Assembly (NCBI RefSeq): GCF_022637395.1 | Contig: NZ_CP093337.1 | Coordinates: forward strand, 2,874,501-2,938,500 | DNA length: 64,000 bases | Direction: 5' to 3' | Source of the DNA: Shinella sp. H4-D48 | GTDB taxonomy: Bacteria; Pseudomonadota; Alphaproteobacteria; Rhizobiales; Rhizobiaceae | Shown: in pieces, positions 42,306-51,766 of the stretch | Position numbering within the stretch: the stretch's first letter is position 1 | Layout of the letters: every line of letters starts with the position of its first letter | Program-made: the position numbers and the translations under genes | The notes under the pieces: generated by a model | What the model was told of the DNA's origin: nothing | What the model saw: only the letters and a program-made list of their open reading frames with translations | The model's database searches: none

Positions 42306-42330
42306 GAAAAACGGCGCCTTTCGGCGCCGT
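42306..42330 (-). terminator. Rho-independent terminator of the che operon
   Basis: An 8-base perfect stem (ACGGCGCC / GGCGCCGT, 42311-42318 and 42323-42330) with a four-base loop is followed on the minus strand by TTTTTCATTTG. It lies 30 bases after the cheT stop and separates the chemotaxis operon from fliF. Confidence 0.88.
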
Positions 42331-42360
42331 TGCTGTTCGAAAATTCCCGTGTCAGATCAA

Positions 42361-42750
42361 TCAGAAGGCTTCGAAATCCCCGACAGCCTTGCCGAGCGGC
42401 TGAGAGTGTCCGTGCCGGTTTCCATTGCTCAGCGCCTTCTGCATATCCGCAAGCTTCACGAGATTGAGAGCTGTCGTGACGTCGACGATCCAGCCGCCGG
42501 GTATGCTGCCTGTAATCGTATCGATGAATTCCGCCAGCCCCCGCGTCTTCTGGACCGCAAGGTCGAGGCCCTGCAAAACCATCATACGCTCCGCATTGTC
42601 ACCGGAGGCCTCGCCATGCACCGCGGCGAGCTGCGGCTCAATGCGCTCGATCAGGTAGGCGACATCGTGCAGCTCGGAAACGATGCGCATGAGGACATCA
42701 GGAAGGGCTTCCTCCATGGCGCTCGCTGTCGTCAAATACTCGGCATTCAT
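42361..42750 (-). CDS. cheT: Chemotaxis protein CheT (CheZ-like phosphatase candidate)
   Basis: The last gene of the che operon, in the place of S. meliloti cheT. The 129-residue product is mostly helical and carries DLAVQ (Asp63 to Gln67), the DxxxQ phosphatase motif of CheZ-like proteins, within VLQGLDLAVQKTRGLAEFID. CheT has been reported to act in signal termination in S. meliloti. No cheZ is seen here, so this may be the CheY-P phosphatase. The start at 42750 follows GGAGAAGG; the frame to 42825 lies upstream of it. Confidence 0.8.
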   Translation of the reverse strand: MNAEYLTTASAMEEALPDVLMRIVSELHDVAYLIERIEPQLAAVHGEASGDNAERMMVLQGLDLAVQKTRGLAEFIDTITGSIPGGWIVDVTTALNLVKLADMQKALSNGNRHGHSQPLGKAVGDFEAF

Positions 42751-42847
42751 GAGGGACCCTTCTCCCGTACGACGCCCGGCGGCGCTGTTGCCCCTGCCGG
42801 TACGCAATTCACGTAACACTTGCATTTCCTTGCGGCTTCCCTGCCGC

Positions 42848-43402
42848 TTAGAAGAATTCGATCGAGCTTTCTGCCGGCTTGGCCACGGGCACGGGCCGCT
42901 GTTCCAGCGCCACCGTTTTCTGCGTCTCCACGCCCGTCAGCGCATATTGCCGGGCACGGCCCGTCGAAGGCCAGTATTCCAATTTTCGGCCGTATTCGCC
43001 ACCCGTACTTTCGCCGACGATCTTGATGCCTTCATCCGTCAGGAACTGCCGCGCGAAGAGGGCGTTTTGTTCCCCGACATTCGAGAAGCGCGCAATCGTC
43101 CTTGCCCCGCCGAATATCTTCGCCTCAAGCCGGTCGCGTCTCGCGCCCTGCTTGAGCAGGCCGTTGATCAGCAGCTCCATCAGGTGGACGCCGTAGCGTG
43201 TCGCATCGCCGCCCGAGGCGAGCGCCCCGGCGGAGCCCGGCAGCAGGAAGTGATTCATGCCGCCGACACCAATGACCGGGTCACGCATGCAGGCGGCCAC
43301 GCACGAACCGAGGATGGTGGTCAACACCACATTCGGATCGTTGACGACCTTGTATTCGCCCTGGATAACGTGGACGCGGCGGGCCGCGGCATCTGATATC
43401 AT
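42848..43402 (-). CDS. cheD: Chemoreceptor glutamine deamidase CheD
   Basis: CheD deamidates glutamines of chemoreceptors. The 184-residue product shows the catalytic Cys in [15 protein letters not shown] and the His in [13 protein letters not shown], the papain-like Cys-His pair of the family. It overlaps cheY2 by 4 bases and precedes cheT. Confidence 0.93.
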   Translation of the reverse strand: MISDAAARRVHVIQGEYKVVNDPNVVLTTILGSCVAACMRDPVIGVGGMNHFLLPGSAGALASGGDATRYGVHLMELLINGLLKQGARRDRLEAKIFGGARTIARFSNVGEQNALFARQFLTDEGIKIVGESTGGEYGRKLEYWPSTGRARQYALTGVETQKTVALEQRPVPVAKPAESSIEFF

Positions 43403-43788
43403 TTCAATGCCCCGAACACGGCTTCGATCGCCGCCTTCATCTTTTCGATGGTGAACGGCTTGGCCAGAACGTTGTTCGCACCGAGCGCGGCCGCCTTCTG
43501 CACCAGCGCGCGGTCGCCCTGCGCGGTGAGGATGATGAAAGCCGCTTTCTTGGTGGTGGGGTTGGACCGCACTGCCTGAAGGAACTCGATCCCGTCCATC
43601 TTCGGCATGTTGAAGTCGGAGATGACGAGATGGTGTGGCTGCTGGGTCATGATTGCCATGCCCTGCGCACCGTCGCCGGCCGCCGTGATCTGCTTGAAGC
43701 CGAGCTGCTGCAGGGCATCGCCCAGAAGCAGACGGCTGGTCACCTGATCATCGACGATCAGTACTTTTATTTTTTCAGCGAGAGACAT
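43399..43788 (-). CDS. cheY2: Chemotaxis response regulator CheY2
   Basis: A 129-residue single receiver domain: the acidic pair in [11 protein letters not shown], phospho-acceptor Asp58 ([13 protein letters not shown]), and Lys of VLAKPFT. By position it matches S. meliloti CheY2, the regulator that brakes the motor, with CheY1 as phosphate sink. It overlaps cheB by 14 bases and cheD by 4. Confidence 0.92.
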   Translation of the reverse strand: MSLAEKIKVLIVDDQVTSRLLLGDALQQLGFKQITAAGDGAQGMAIMTQQPHHLVISDFNMPKMDGIEFLQAVRSNPTTKKAAFIILTAQGDRALVQKAAALGANNVLAKPFTIEKMKAAIEAVFGALK

Positions 43789-44839
43789 TGTTCGCTTCCT
43801 TCTCTATGGCCGCAGTGATCTTCAGGATTTCCTCGCCGATGGAGGAGAGTGGAAATTGGTGTTCCACGGCGCCCAGTTCGAAAGCGACCCTGGGCATTCC
43901 ATAAACCACGCAGGTTTTCTCATTCTGGCCGATGGTCCGCGCCCCGGCGTGGCGCATCTTCAAAAGTCCCGCCGCGCCGTCCCGGCCCATGCCGGTGAGA
44001 ATGGCGCCGACAGCGTTGCGGCCGGCGAGTTCCGCGACGGAATCGAACAGCACATCCACCGATGGACGGTGGCCATTGACGGGATCGCGGTCCACCAGGC
44101 GGCAACAGGGTGCATGCGGATTGACGACCTGCAGGTGACGCTCGCCACCGGGCGCGAGGTAGATCTTCCCGATTTCCAGCCGCGCACCATCCGTCGCTTC
44201 CTGCACGACGGGCGCGCAGAGCCTGTTCAGGCGGTCCGCGAAACTCTTGGTGAAGGTCGATGGCATGTGCTGGGTGATCACAGTCGGCGGGCAGTTCACC
44301 GGAAACTTCTGCAAAACCGTGATCAGCGCCTCGACGCCGCCCGTCGACGCACCGATGGCGATGATCTTGCGCCCGGGCCGATAGGTGCTAAGGGCCGCAT
44401 TCGCCGCGACCGGCGCCACCGGCGGCGGATCGGTACGCAGACGGCGCTGAGAACGGGCCGCGGCCTTCACCTTCTCGGCGAGGTCACCGAAGGGACGAAC
44501 CTCGCCCGGCTGCGGCTTGCCGACACAATCGAACGCGCCGATCTCCAGCGCCATCAACGAGGCTTCGGCGCCGCGATGGGTCAGGGTAGAGACCATGATC
44601 ACCGGCATGGGGCGAAGCTTCATGATCTTGTCGAGAAACTCCAGCCCGTTCATGTTCGGCATCTCGATGTCGAGTGTCACGACATCGGGATCGAGCTGCT
44701 TGATCGCGTTGCGGGCTTCCATCGCATCGCTGGCCTGGCCGATGACGGTGACGTCGGGATCGGCATTGAGCACGGCCGTGATGAGGCCGCGCATGGTCGG
44801 TGAATCGTCGACGACAAGTACGCGTGCGGGTGCCGTCAT
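43775..44839 (-). CDS. cheB: Chemoreceptor methylesterase/deamidase CheB
   Basis: CheB removes receptor methyl groups when phosphorylated by CheA. The 354-residue product has a receiver domain ([12 protein letters not shown], Asp57 in [10 protein letters not shown]) and a C-terminal esterase ([20 protein letters not shown] with the catalytic Ser, [36 protein letters not shown]). The start at 44839 overlaps cheR by 4 bases; a longer frame lies inside cheR. Confidence 0.95.
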   Translation of the reverse strand: MTAPARVLVVDDSPTMRGLITAVLNADPDVTVIGQASDAMEARNAIKQLDPDVVTLDIEMPNMNGLEFLDKIMKLRPMPVIMVSTLTHRGAEASLMALEIGAFDCVGKPQPGEVRPFGDLAEKVKAAARSQRRLRTDPPPVAPVAANAALSTYRPGRKIIAIGASTGGVEALITVLQKFPVNCPPTVITQHMPSTFTKSFADRLNRLCAPVVQEATDGARLEIGKIYLAPGGERHLQVVNPHAPCCRLVDRDPVNGHRPSVDVLFDSVAELAGRNAVGAILTGMGRDGAAGLLKMRHAGARTIGQNEKTCVVYGMPRVAFELGAVEHQFPLSSIGEEILKITAAIEKEANNVSR

Positions 44840-45744
44840 GCGCCCCTCCCCCTGTTCTTGCCCGTGTATCGGTAGGTCGTGATGCCGATATTGTCGAACT
44901 GGCCCTTCGCGTCGCCCGAAACGCGCTCGGAATGGCCGATGTAGAGGTGACCGTTGTCGGCGAGCATATCGGCGAAGCGGGACCAGATCCGCACCTGCGT
45001 CGGCTCGTCGAAATAGATGACGACGTTGCGGCAGAAGATCACGTCGAATGGCCCCTTGAACGGCCACTGGGCCATCAGGTTCAGCTCGTTGAACGTGATG
45101 AGGCGCTTCACACGGTCGTCGATCTGCCATTTCTGGCGGCCGGCGACCTCGGTCTCGCGAAAAAACTGCTTGCGCATCGCGGGCTCGATGGTTTCGAGCG
45201 CCGTCGCGTCATAGGCGCCGGCGCGGGCGATCGCCAGGATCTTCGGGTCGATATCGGTTGCCAGGATGCGGAAATCGTAATCCGCCGCATTCGGCATCAG
45301 CGACAGAACCGTGAGTGCGATCGAATAGGGCTCCTGCCCGTCGGAGCACGCCGCCGACCAGATGCGCACGCGGCCACCGTTACGGGCACGGGCAAGAAGC
45401 TCCGGCAGCACATCGCTGCGAAGATGCTCGAAATGATGGTTCTCACGGAAGAAGCGCGTGAAATTCGTCGTCAGATGCGACAGCATCTCCTTGCGCGGCC
45501 CGGCGCCCTCCGGAGAGGACACAAGCGCGCAATATTCCCGGAAGCCCTTGAGGCCGAGCTGGCGGATATGCTTCGACAGGCGCGAATAGACGAGCGAGGC
45601 CTTCGTCTCGTTGAGATAGATGCCGGCATCCGTATAGATCATCGCGGCGATCTCTGAGAGGTCGCGACGCGTCAGCGGGTACTCGCCGCTTGCGAGACAT
45701 TCGTCCGGAGATTGTCTTGTATCGATGGCCGGAGAATAGGTCAT
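44836..45744 (-). CDS. cheR: Chemoreceptor methyltransferase CheR
   Basis: CheR methylates receptor glutamates with S-adenosylmethionine. The 302-residue product has an N-terminal helical domain ([20 protein letters not shown]), the SAM-binding motif [20 protein letters not shown] and [18 protein letters not shown]. It overlaps cheW and cheB by 4 bases each. Confidence 0.95.
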   Translation of the reverse strand: MTYSPAIDTRQSPDECLASGEYPLTRRDLSEIAAMIYTDAGIYLNETKASLVYSRLSKHIRQLGLKGFREYCALVSSPEGAGPRKEMLSHLTTNFTRFFRENHHFEHLRSDVLPELLARARNGGRVRIWSAACSDGQEPYSIALTVLSLMPNAADYDFRILATDIDPKILAIARAGAYDATALETIEPAMRKQFFRETEVAGRQKWQIDDRVKRLITFNELNLMAQWPFKGPFDVIFCRNVVIYFDEPTQVRIWSRFADMLADNGHLYIGHSERVSGDAKGQFDNIGITTYRYTGKNRGRGA

Positions 45745-46205
45745 GCGGCTTCACTTTCGATATGCGGGAACAGGACGCCAAGATCGATGAGGCAGATCAT
45801 GCGGCCTTCGATCGCGAGAATGCCGCGCGCGTAGGCCTTCTCCGTCTCGTTCGCAATGTCGGGCGTGGGCTGGATGTTTTCGTCCGTAATGGTCAGGATG
45901 TCCGAGACCGCATCGACGAGCAGCCCCACCGTCGCCGGACCGACCTGCGCGACGATGATGACATGGCGAACGGTCGGCTCTGTGCGCTTCATGCCGAGAC
46001 GCTGCGACATGTCGATGATGGGCAGCACCGCGCCACGAAGGTTGATTACGCCAAGCACATGCGGCGGCGCGTGCGGCATCCGCGTCGCCGGGGTCCATCC
46101 ACGGATTTCCCGCACCGACATGATGTTCACGCAGAATTCCTGGTCGCCGATCCTAAAGGCGATCAGTTCATGCCCGTCGATGAGATTCTTGACCGCGTAC
46201 GTCAT
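45741..46205 (-). CDS. cheW: Chemotaxis coupling protein CheW
   Basis: CheW couples receptors to CheA. The 154-residue product has the SH3-like fold signatures LIAFRIGDQEFCVNIMSVRE, IRGWTPATRMPHAPPHVLGV, INLRGAVLPIIDMSQRLG and VGLLVDAVSDILTI. It lies 6 bases after cheA and overlaps cheR by 4. Confidence 0.95.
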   Translation of the reverse strand: MTYAVKNLIDGHELIAFRIGDQEFCVNIMSVREIRGWTPATRMPHAPPHVLGVINLRGAVLPIIDMSQRLGMKRTEPTVRHVIIVAQVGPATVGLLVDAVSDILTITDENIQPTPDIANETEKAYARGILAIEGRMICLIDLGVLFPHIESEAA

Positions 46206-46211
46206 GGCGTC

Positions 46212-48485
46212 TTAACCGGTGGCAGCAAGCGAGATGTCTTGGCGCAGGGGCTGGCCGCGCGAAGCGGCGACAACGGCGTCGACATCCAGGATGAGCGCCA
46301 CGCGCCCGTCGCCCAGGATGGTCGCTGCGGCGATGCCCGGAACGTGGGTGTAGTTGGCCTCCAGGCTCTTGATGACGACCTGACGCTGCCCTTGGATCGC
46401 ATCGACCATGAGGGCGCGCTGGCCGCCGCCTTCCGATTCCACGAGCAGGGCGACACCCTCGATCGGGTTGGCCTGCGTGGCGCGGAAGTTGAGGATCCGC
46501 CCGACATCCACCAGCGGGCAGAACGAATTGCGGATCGAGATGAGCCGCTGCGAGGCGCCGAACGAATGAATGGCGGAGGCTTCCGGCTGCAGCGTCTCGA
46601 CTATGGCCGTCAGTGGAACGACCAGCGTCTGGCCGGCCACCGTAACCACCATGCCATCAAGCACGGCGAGCGTCAGCGGCAGGCTCATGGTGAAGACCGA
46701 ACCCTGGCCGGGCTTGGACGAGATGGAAATGCGGCCGCCGAGCGCCTGGATCGAGCGCTTGACCACGTCCATGCCGACGCCGCGGCCCGAGAGGTCCGAC
46801 ACCTTGTCGGCGGTGGAAAAGCCGGCGTGGAAGATCAGGTTGTCGATTTCCTCGTCGGACAGGTTCGCATCGGCCGCGATCAGGTCGTTGTCGATCGCCT
46901 TCTGGCGCACCTTCTCGCGGTTGATGCCGGCGCCGTCGTCGGCAAGCTCGATGACGATACGGCCCGAGCGGTGCTTTGCGGTCAGGCGGACAGTGCCTTC
47001 GGGGTTCTTGCCGAGCGCCTCGCGCTTCTCCGGCATTTCCAGGCCATGGTCGACCGCGTTGCGGATCATGTGCGTCAGCGGCTCGGCGAGCTTGTCGATG
47101 ACGGTCTTGTCGACTTCGGTGTTCTCGCCCTCCGTGATGAGCCGGACGGACTTGCCGGTGATATCGGCGATTTCACGGACGGTACGGGCCATGCGCTGGA
47201 AGACCGGCTTTACCGGCTGCGCGCGGATCGCCATCACCGAATCCTGGATCTCGCGGGTGAGCTGCTGCAGCTCCTCGAGGCCCATATTGATGGAGCTGAC
47301 GCCGTTGTTGTCATTCTCGACGACGCTCTGCGAGAGCATGGCCTGGTTGATCACCAGCTCGCCGACGAGGTTGATCAGGCGATCGACACGATCGAGGTCA
47401 ACGCGGATGGTCTGACCGGCAGCGGATGCCTGGCTTGCCTGCGCGGCCGTAGCAGCTGCGGCTGCCTTGGCGTTCTCTGCGGCGCGGCTGGCGACCTGCG
47501 CGACCTTGCTGGCGGTGTCGGCAGCGGCGATGGCAGCCGTCGCGTCGCTTTCGCTTACAACCGGTTCTTCGTCGCCGCTCACGGCCGGGCCGTCCTCAAG
47601 CAACGAGAGATCGAAAGGAACGGCCTGCATGGGCGGCTCGTCGTCGTCAGCTGCCTCACCCGTGACTTCTTCCTCGATCGTGCGGACATCGAGTTCGCAG
47701 TCCCATTCGGCAAATTCGAAGACGGAGCGCACGCCGTCCTCGCCCTTGTCGGTGGTGACGGACATTTTCCAGGAGAAATAGGCTTCCTCCGGGTTCATCT
47801 TGTCCAGCGGCGGCAACCTGTCCATGTCGCAATAGACGCTCATCTCGCCGAGGCGGGAGAGATCGCGCAGCAAAAGGACAGCTTCGTTGCCCTTGGCATA
47901 CAGTTCCCGATTGGGCCTGAAAACGATCTGGCAGGTCGGGACGTATTTCGCAGCCGGCTCCTCATCGAAATCGCCGAAGGAGAACGGGATTGGCTGGAAG
48001 CCCTCGTCATTGACTTCGGGCTTTGCAACGACGGGTGCCGGTTCGGCCGGCTTGGGCGCGGCAGCGACCGGCTTCGGTGCCGCAGGTTCTGCGGCATGCG
48101 TCTCGCCATGGGCGAGCGCCTCCAGTTCGCGGATGAGCGTGCGGCTGCGCGCTTCATCGACACTGCCGCCGTCACGGGCGGCATTTGTCAGGTCCGCCAG
48201 CACGTCGGCGGATTTCAGCATGACCTTCAGGACATCCTGGGTCGGTTCCAGCTTGTTGGATCGAACGCAATCCAGTGTCGTCTCGAACACATGGGCAAAC
48301 GAGACGAGATCGTCGAGGCCGAAGGCGCCGGCGCCGCCCTTGATCGAATGGACCGCGCGGAAAACGGCGTTGACCGTTTCGGGATCACGGTCACCGTCAT
48401 TCAGCTTCAAAAGCCCGGATTCCAATTCCGCGAGTTGCTCTTCGCACTCCTGGAAGAAGATCTCTTTGATTTCGTTCATATCCAT
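46212..48485 (-). CDS. cheA: Chemotaxis histidine kinase CheA
   Basis: CheA phosphorylates CheY1, CheY2 and CheB. The 757-residue product has P1 with phospho-His46 (AVHSIKGGAGAFG), a P2-type region around residues 140-260, the P3 dimerisation helix, the P4 ATPase (DPLTHMIRNAVDHG-like text: PLTHMIRNAVDHGLEMPEKR; ELADDGAGINREKVRQKAI; SDLSGRGVGMDVVKRSIQAL) and a CheW-like P5 ending in RVALILDVDAVVAAS. Met3 is an alternative start. Long open frames on the opposite strand are shadows. Confidence 0.96.
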   Translation of the reverse strand: MDMNEIKEIFFQECEEQLAELESGLLKLNDGDRDPETVNAVFRAVHSIKGGAGAFGLDDLVSFAHVFETTLDCVRSNKLEPTQDVLKVMLKSADVLADLTNAARDGGSVDEARSRTLIRELEALAHGETHAAEPAAPKPVAAAPKPAEPAPVVAKPEVNDEGFQPIPFSFGDFDEEPAAKYVPTCQIVFRPNRELYAKGNEAVLLLRDLSRLGEMSVYCDMDRLPPLDKMNPEEAYFSWKMSVTTDKGEDGVRSVFEFAEWDCELDVRTIEEEVTGEAADDDEPPMQAVPFDLSLLEDGPAVSGDEEPVVSESDATAAIAAADTASKVAQVASRAAENAKAAAAATAAQASQASAAGQTIRVDLDRVDRLINLVGELVINQAMLSQSVVENDNNGVSSINMGLEELQQLTREIQDSVMAIRAQPVKPVFQRMARTVREIADITGKSVRLITEGENTEVDKTVIDKLAEPLTHMIRNAVDHGLEMPEKREALGKNPEGTVRLTAKHRSGRIVIELADDGAGINREKVRQKAIDNDLIAADANLSDEEIDNLIFHAGFSTADKVSDLSGRGVGMDVVKRSIQALGGRISISSKPGQGSVFTMSLPLTLAVLDGMVVTVAGQTLVVPLTAIVETLQPEASAIHSFGASQRLISIRNSFCPLVDVGRILNFRATQANPIEGVALLVESEGGGQRALMVDAIQGQRQVVIKSLEANYTHVPGIAAATILGDGRVALILDVDAVVAASRGQPLRQDISLAATG

Positions 48486-48510
48486 CGGCAGGAATCCCGG
48501 ACTTCGTGAA

Positions 48511-48876
48511 TTAGGCGGTTACGCGCTCGATTGCATCGATCAGCTTGGTCGGGTCGAACGGCTTGACGATCCAGCCCGTAGCGCCGGCCTGGCGTGCGCG
48601 GTTCTTCTTCTCCGCATCGCTTTCCGTCGTCAGGACGAGGATCGGGATCGCGCGGAACTTCTCGTTGCGGCGAACGCCCTCGATGAAGCCGAAGCCATCG
48701 AGGCGCGGCATGTTGATGTCGGTCACGATGACATCGGGATTGGAGGTCTCCAGAACCTCAAGGCCCTCGACACCGTCTTCGGCCTGGATGGTCTCGAAGC
48801 CCGCATTGTTGAGCGTAACGAGAAGCATGTTCCGGATTGTCCGGGAATCATCCACGGTCAGCACTTTCTTCTTCAT
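48511..48876 (-). CDS. cheY1: Chemotaxis response regulator CheY1
   Basis: A 121-residue receiver: acidic pair in VLTVDDSRTIRNMLL, phospho-acceptor Asp53 (VIVTDINMPRLDG) and Lys of WIVKPFD. By position next to cheA it matches S. meliloti CheY1, a phosphate sink helping CheY2-P dephosphorylation. It overlaps cheS by 4 bases and lies 25 bases before cheA. Confidence 0.92.
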   Translation of the reverse strand: MKKKVLTVDDSRTIRNMLLVTLNNAGFETIQAEDGVEGLEVLETSNPDVIVTDINMPRLDGFGFIEGVRRNEKFRAIPILVLTTESDAEKKNRARQAGATGWIVKPFDPTKLIDAIERVTA

Positions 48877-49172
48877 TGCCTAGCCTCCTGTGCCAGCAAG
48901 TGATCAATATTCACGCCGATAAGCTGCATGGTTTTCATGAACGGCTCGGACACCTTGGCGAAGGTGAACGGCTGCTTGTCTTCTTCCCAGCTCTTCGCGC
49001 CGGCCATGAGGACCTGCGCGCAGAGCGCACCGACGCGCTCGACCGCCGAAGCGTCGATAACGAGGGGGCCGCCCTTGAGGCCCATGAGCTGCGCATGCAG
49101 CGCCGTCGCCTCGTTGAGATCGAGGACCGGGGCAAGGCTTAGACTTTTCTGAGCGGCTTTCTTGCTCGCCAT
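48873..49172 (-). CDS. cheS: STAS-domain chemotaxis protein CheS
   Basis: CheS in S. meliloti binds CheA and speeds phosphate drain through CheY1. The 99-residue product is a single STAS domain (VLDLNEATALHAQLMGLKGG, LVIDASAVERVGALCAQVLM) without a conserved phosphorylatable Ser in the usual DxSG form (here DASAVE). It overlaps cheY1 by 4 bases and follows the receptor gene by 126 bases. Confidence 0.87.
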   Translation of the reverse strand: MASKKAAQKSLSLAPVLDLNEATALHAQLMGLKGGPLVIDASAVERVGALCAQVLMAGAKSWEEDKQPFTFAKVSEPFMKTMQLIGVNIDHLLAQEARQ

Positions 49173-49298
49173 TAGGGTGTTCCTTGTCTGCGTCTGAGCG
49201 AAACCGAGATTGTGTTGCGCGGTGCGGGCGGCTGACTTTCTTCCGAGGACCGGCTGCGCGCCGTTGAGAACCAGTGACGGGGACGCCTGCTCGTCATC

Positions 49299-50897
49299 TC
49301 AACCTCCATGGCCGACGGCCCGCGCCGTCAGCAGGTCGAGCGGAGCGGCTGGTGCCTGGATATCCCTCGCAACGGGGCGCGATGCCATGGTCGCCGAACG
49401 TTCAGCGCGCTCCTCGCGGGGCGCTGCGACACGGAAAGCGCGGATCGTGCGACCGAGTTCGAGGATGACCGTGTTGAGGTCGCCGCCCATGGCGCCGACG
49501 CGGCCAGCGTCACCGGCGTCGGTTTCGAGCGCACGGCCTGCACGATCGATGCCGGCGGCCACACCTTCCAGCCCCTCGGCGTCGACCGCGCTTTCGCGCA
49601 CGATCCCGGTAATCGCCGCATTGATGCCCTCGACCTGGCGAACGATGCTGCCGATGGCATCCTGGGTGCGGTGGACGTGCTCTACGCCCGCCTCGACCTG
49701 CGCCTTCGTGCCCGTCACCAGGTGCTTGATCTCGCGCGCGGCGTCGGCGGAGCGCTGGGCGAGCGCGCGCACTTCCTGTGCCACCACGGCAAACCCGCGG
49801 CCGCTGTCTCCGGCACGCGCGGCCTCGATGCCGGCATTGAGGGCGAGAAGGTTGGTCTGGAAGGCGATCTCATCGATCACGCCGATGATCTGGCCGATCT
49901 TCTCGGCAGACGCCTCGATATCGGCCATGGCCGACATGGCCTCGCCGACGATGCTGCCGCTCTGGGTGACCGAATCCTGCGTCGCCAGCGCCGCGGACTG
50001 CGCCTTGCGGGTTTCGGCAAGCGTCTGGCGGACGCGTTCGACGATGCTGCCAAGCGCGTTTGCCGTCTCCAGCAAAGTGGCCGACTGCTCGCCCGAGCGG
50101 ACGGAAAGCGTATGTGCGCCGCTGGCAAGCGTGCCCACAAGACGATCACCCTCAGCGGCGCGATCGGCGGCCGAGGAAAGATGTGCTTGGATTTCGCCGA
50201 GGGCTCCGTTCAGCGTCTCCGCCATGTCGCGCCAGGCGTCGGGCATCTCACCCGTAACACGGCCCGAAAAATCCAGTTCCGACAGGCCACGGATCGTATC
50301 GCCGAAGACCCGGTCGAGTTCGGCGCGGTCTTCGCGGCGCTGCTCGGCGAGTGCCTTATGGTGGGAATGGCGCAATTCGTTGAAGCGCAGGGAGACACCG
50401 ATTTCGGCATCGATCATCGCGGTGCGCAGGAAGGCCGAAACGAGCTCGGAGAGTTCCTTGCGGCGGGCCTTGCCGGCGCCGGGCAGGATGGACTTCGGCC
50501 AGTATTGCTCGATCAGGCCGTTGACGACCGTCTCCATGACGACCGCATGACCGGCGATGCGCCAGCGCGGGTCGAGGCCCATCTGGCTTTCGGTGTCGGA
50601 GAGAACCTTGACCCGCTCGGCATAGAGCCCATCGAAGCGCGCGTCGGTCAGCACGTTCCAGTGCGCGCTCTGCAGGTCGTGAAGGCGATCGATCTGGCGC
50701 TCGCTCTGGAAATGCCTGGCGGCATCGGGGAATGTCTGGAAACGCTGGAAGAGGTCGCGGAGCGCGGTTTCGACGTGGCGCTCGAGCGTCTGGCGGTGGC
50801 GGCGCAGCGTGTCGCCATGGGCGGTTTCCATCCCGGCAAAGCGCAAACGGTCGCGCAGGCTGGCTGCCTGTCCCGTTCGAGCCTGTTCTGCCGGCAT
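49299..50897 (-). CDS. Soluble globin-coupled methyl-accepting chemotaxis protein
   Basis: A cytoplasmic chemoreceptor heading the che operon, as IcpA/Orf1 does in S. meliloti and Agrobacterium. About 532 residues: an N-terminal protoglobin-like domain (residues ~20-185, with LHDLQSAHWNVLTDARFDGL, where the His may bind haem), a HAMP-like middle (about 200-270) and an MCP signalling domain with the hairpin tip IDEIAFQTNLLALNAGIEAA. No membrane helix is seen, so it probably senses oxygen or redox inside the cell. Start taken at 50897 (MPAEQART); a GTG at 50906 with GGAGCGG upstream is equally possible. Confidence 0.87.
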   Translation of the reverse strand: MPAEQARTGQAASLRDRLRFAGMETAHGDTLRRHRQTLERHVETALRDLFQRFQTFPDAARHFQSERQIDRLHDLQSAHWNVLTDARFDGLYAERVKVLSDTESQMGLDPRWRIAGHAVVMETVVNGLIEQYWPKSILPGAGKARRKELSELVSAFLRTAMIDAEIGVSLRFNELRHSHHKALAEQRREDRAELDRVFGDTIRGLSELDFSGRVTGEMPDAWRDMAETLNGALGEIQAHLSSAADRAAEGDRLVGTLASGAHTLSVRSGEQSATLLETANALGSIVERVRQTLAETRKAQSAALATQDSVTQSGSIVGEAMSAMADIEASAEKIGQIIGVIDEIAFQTNLLALNAGIEAARAGDSGRGFAVVAQEVRALAQRSADAAREIKHLVTGTKAQVEAGVEHVHRTQDAIGSIVRQVEGINAAITGIVRESAVDAEGLEGVAAGIDRAGRALETDAGDAGRVGAMGGDLNTVILELGRTIRAFRVAAPREERAERSATMASRPVARDIQAPAAPLDLLTARAVGHGG

Positions 50898-51313
50898 TTC
50901 CTGCACCAATCCGCTCCAAACCAACAATGCCCGGCTGCCGTTTCGGGCGGCCGTCTGAACTGTCACATGGGGAGAAGGCCGGCCCGCGGGCCTTGGCCAC
51001 ACAGCGGCGTGCTGCCGGAATCCGGCGCATGAGCATGCCGCTCGTCGATCCATGATCAAATTCGGTGAAACTCGAATACCGGCTCAGACCCGGTACGACG
51101 GTTCGGCATCATGCCTGGGTGAGAAAAGGCGATTTTTCCCATTCCGACGTGTAGAGCCATGTTTATGGTTAATTCCTTGCCTGAAGGTTAATAGTTCATT
51201 GGCATCTTCTGGCTTTGCTAAAATTAACATGGCTTTATGCGACGCCAGCCCCGCACAAGCCCCCGCGCATACAGAAAGTCCTCAACTGGCAATGATGTCA
51301 GAAGGAACGGGCA

Positions 51314-51427
51314 ATGATTGTTCTGGGGCTGGGCGCCACTCTGATCGCAGCAACCACGCTTGCGGCAGTCTATCTTCTGATCGATATCGACGCGACGCGC
51401 GCGCCTGGGAAAGTACGGGTTTTCTGA
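51314..51427 (+). CDS. 37-residue single-pass membrane peptide
   Basis: A short frame with a good ribosome site (GAAGGAACGGGCA before ATG) encoding MIVLGLGATLIAATTLAAVY then LLIDIDATRAPGKVRVF. Residues 1-22 form a membrane helix. It lies in the 620-base interval between the che operon start and the YeaQ-like pseudogene; I see no other gene there, though 51160-51230 is AT-rich (TTAA motifs, no seven-base spacing) and probably carries promoters. Tiny membrane proteins of this type occur in rhizobia; function unknown. Confidence 0.5.
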   Translation: MIVLGLGATLIAATTLAAVYLLIDIDATRAPGKVRVF

Positions 51428-51517
51428 GCGTCGATATTCCGCTGCGAGCCCTTGCTTTCCTTGTGGAGGCTGCCAGATTCAGTCCCGACAGACTTCAACT
51501 GTCATAGGGAGCACATC

Positions 51518-51747
51518 ATGGGCATCGAAAGCATTCTCGTTTTCTCATCGCCGGCTGGCTCGCAGGCCTTATCGTATCGGGCTTCGGCTTTGGCCTAGTC
51601 GGTAATATCGTCGTCGGCATCGTCGCCGGTTTCCTCTTTCCTGCCATCGGCGTCAGCCTCGGCAGCGGCATTCTCGCCGCCATCCTCCACGCAACGATCG
51701 GTGCGGTAGTGCTGCTCGTGCTGATCAAGGTGATCAAGCGGGCCTGA
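51518..51747 (+). pseudogene. YeaQ/YmgE (GlsB) family membrane protein, frameshifted
   Basis: The reading MGIESILVF starts at 51518 after GGGAGC, then hits a stop at about 51596. Shifting frame near 51540-51545 restores IAGWLAGLIVSGFGFGLVGN, IVVGIVAGFLFPAIGVSLGS and AVVLLVLIKVIKRA to the stop at 51745-51747, the full three-helix pattern of the YeaQ/YmgE transglycosylase-associated family (about 80 residues). One base is missing relative to an intact frame (TTTTCTCATC). The second frame has no start codon of its own. It is either a real inactivation or a sequencing error. Confidence 0.75.
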
Positions 51748-51766
51748 TTCCGCCATCCGAGACAGG

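Noticed and set aside
44840-45130. N-terminal extension of cheB.
   Set aside because: Lies inside cheR; the receiver domain begins right after Met at 44839.
45690-48509. Plus-strand open frame of 939 codons opposite cheA and cheW.
   Set aside because: Antisense shadow; Asp/Arg/His-rich translation without recognisable fold.
49308-51032. Plus-strand open frame opposite the chemoreceptor gene.
   Set aside because: Antisense shadow; low-complexity translation.
51169-51191. TTAA motifs upstream of the che operon.
   Set aside because: Half-sites are not seven bases apart; left as general AT-rich promoter sequence.
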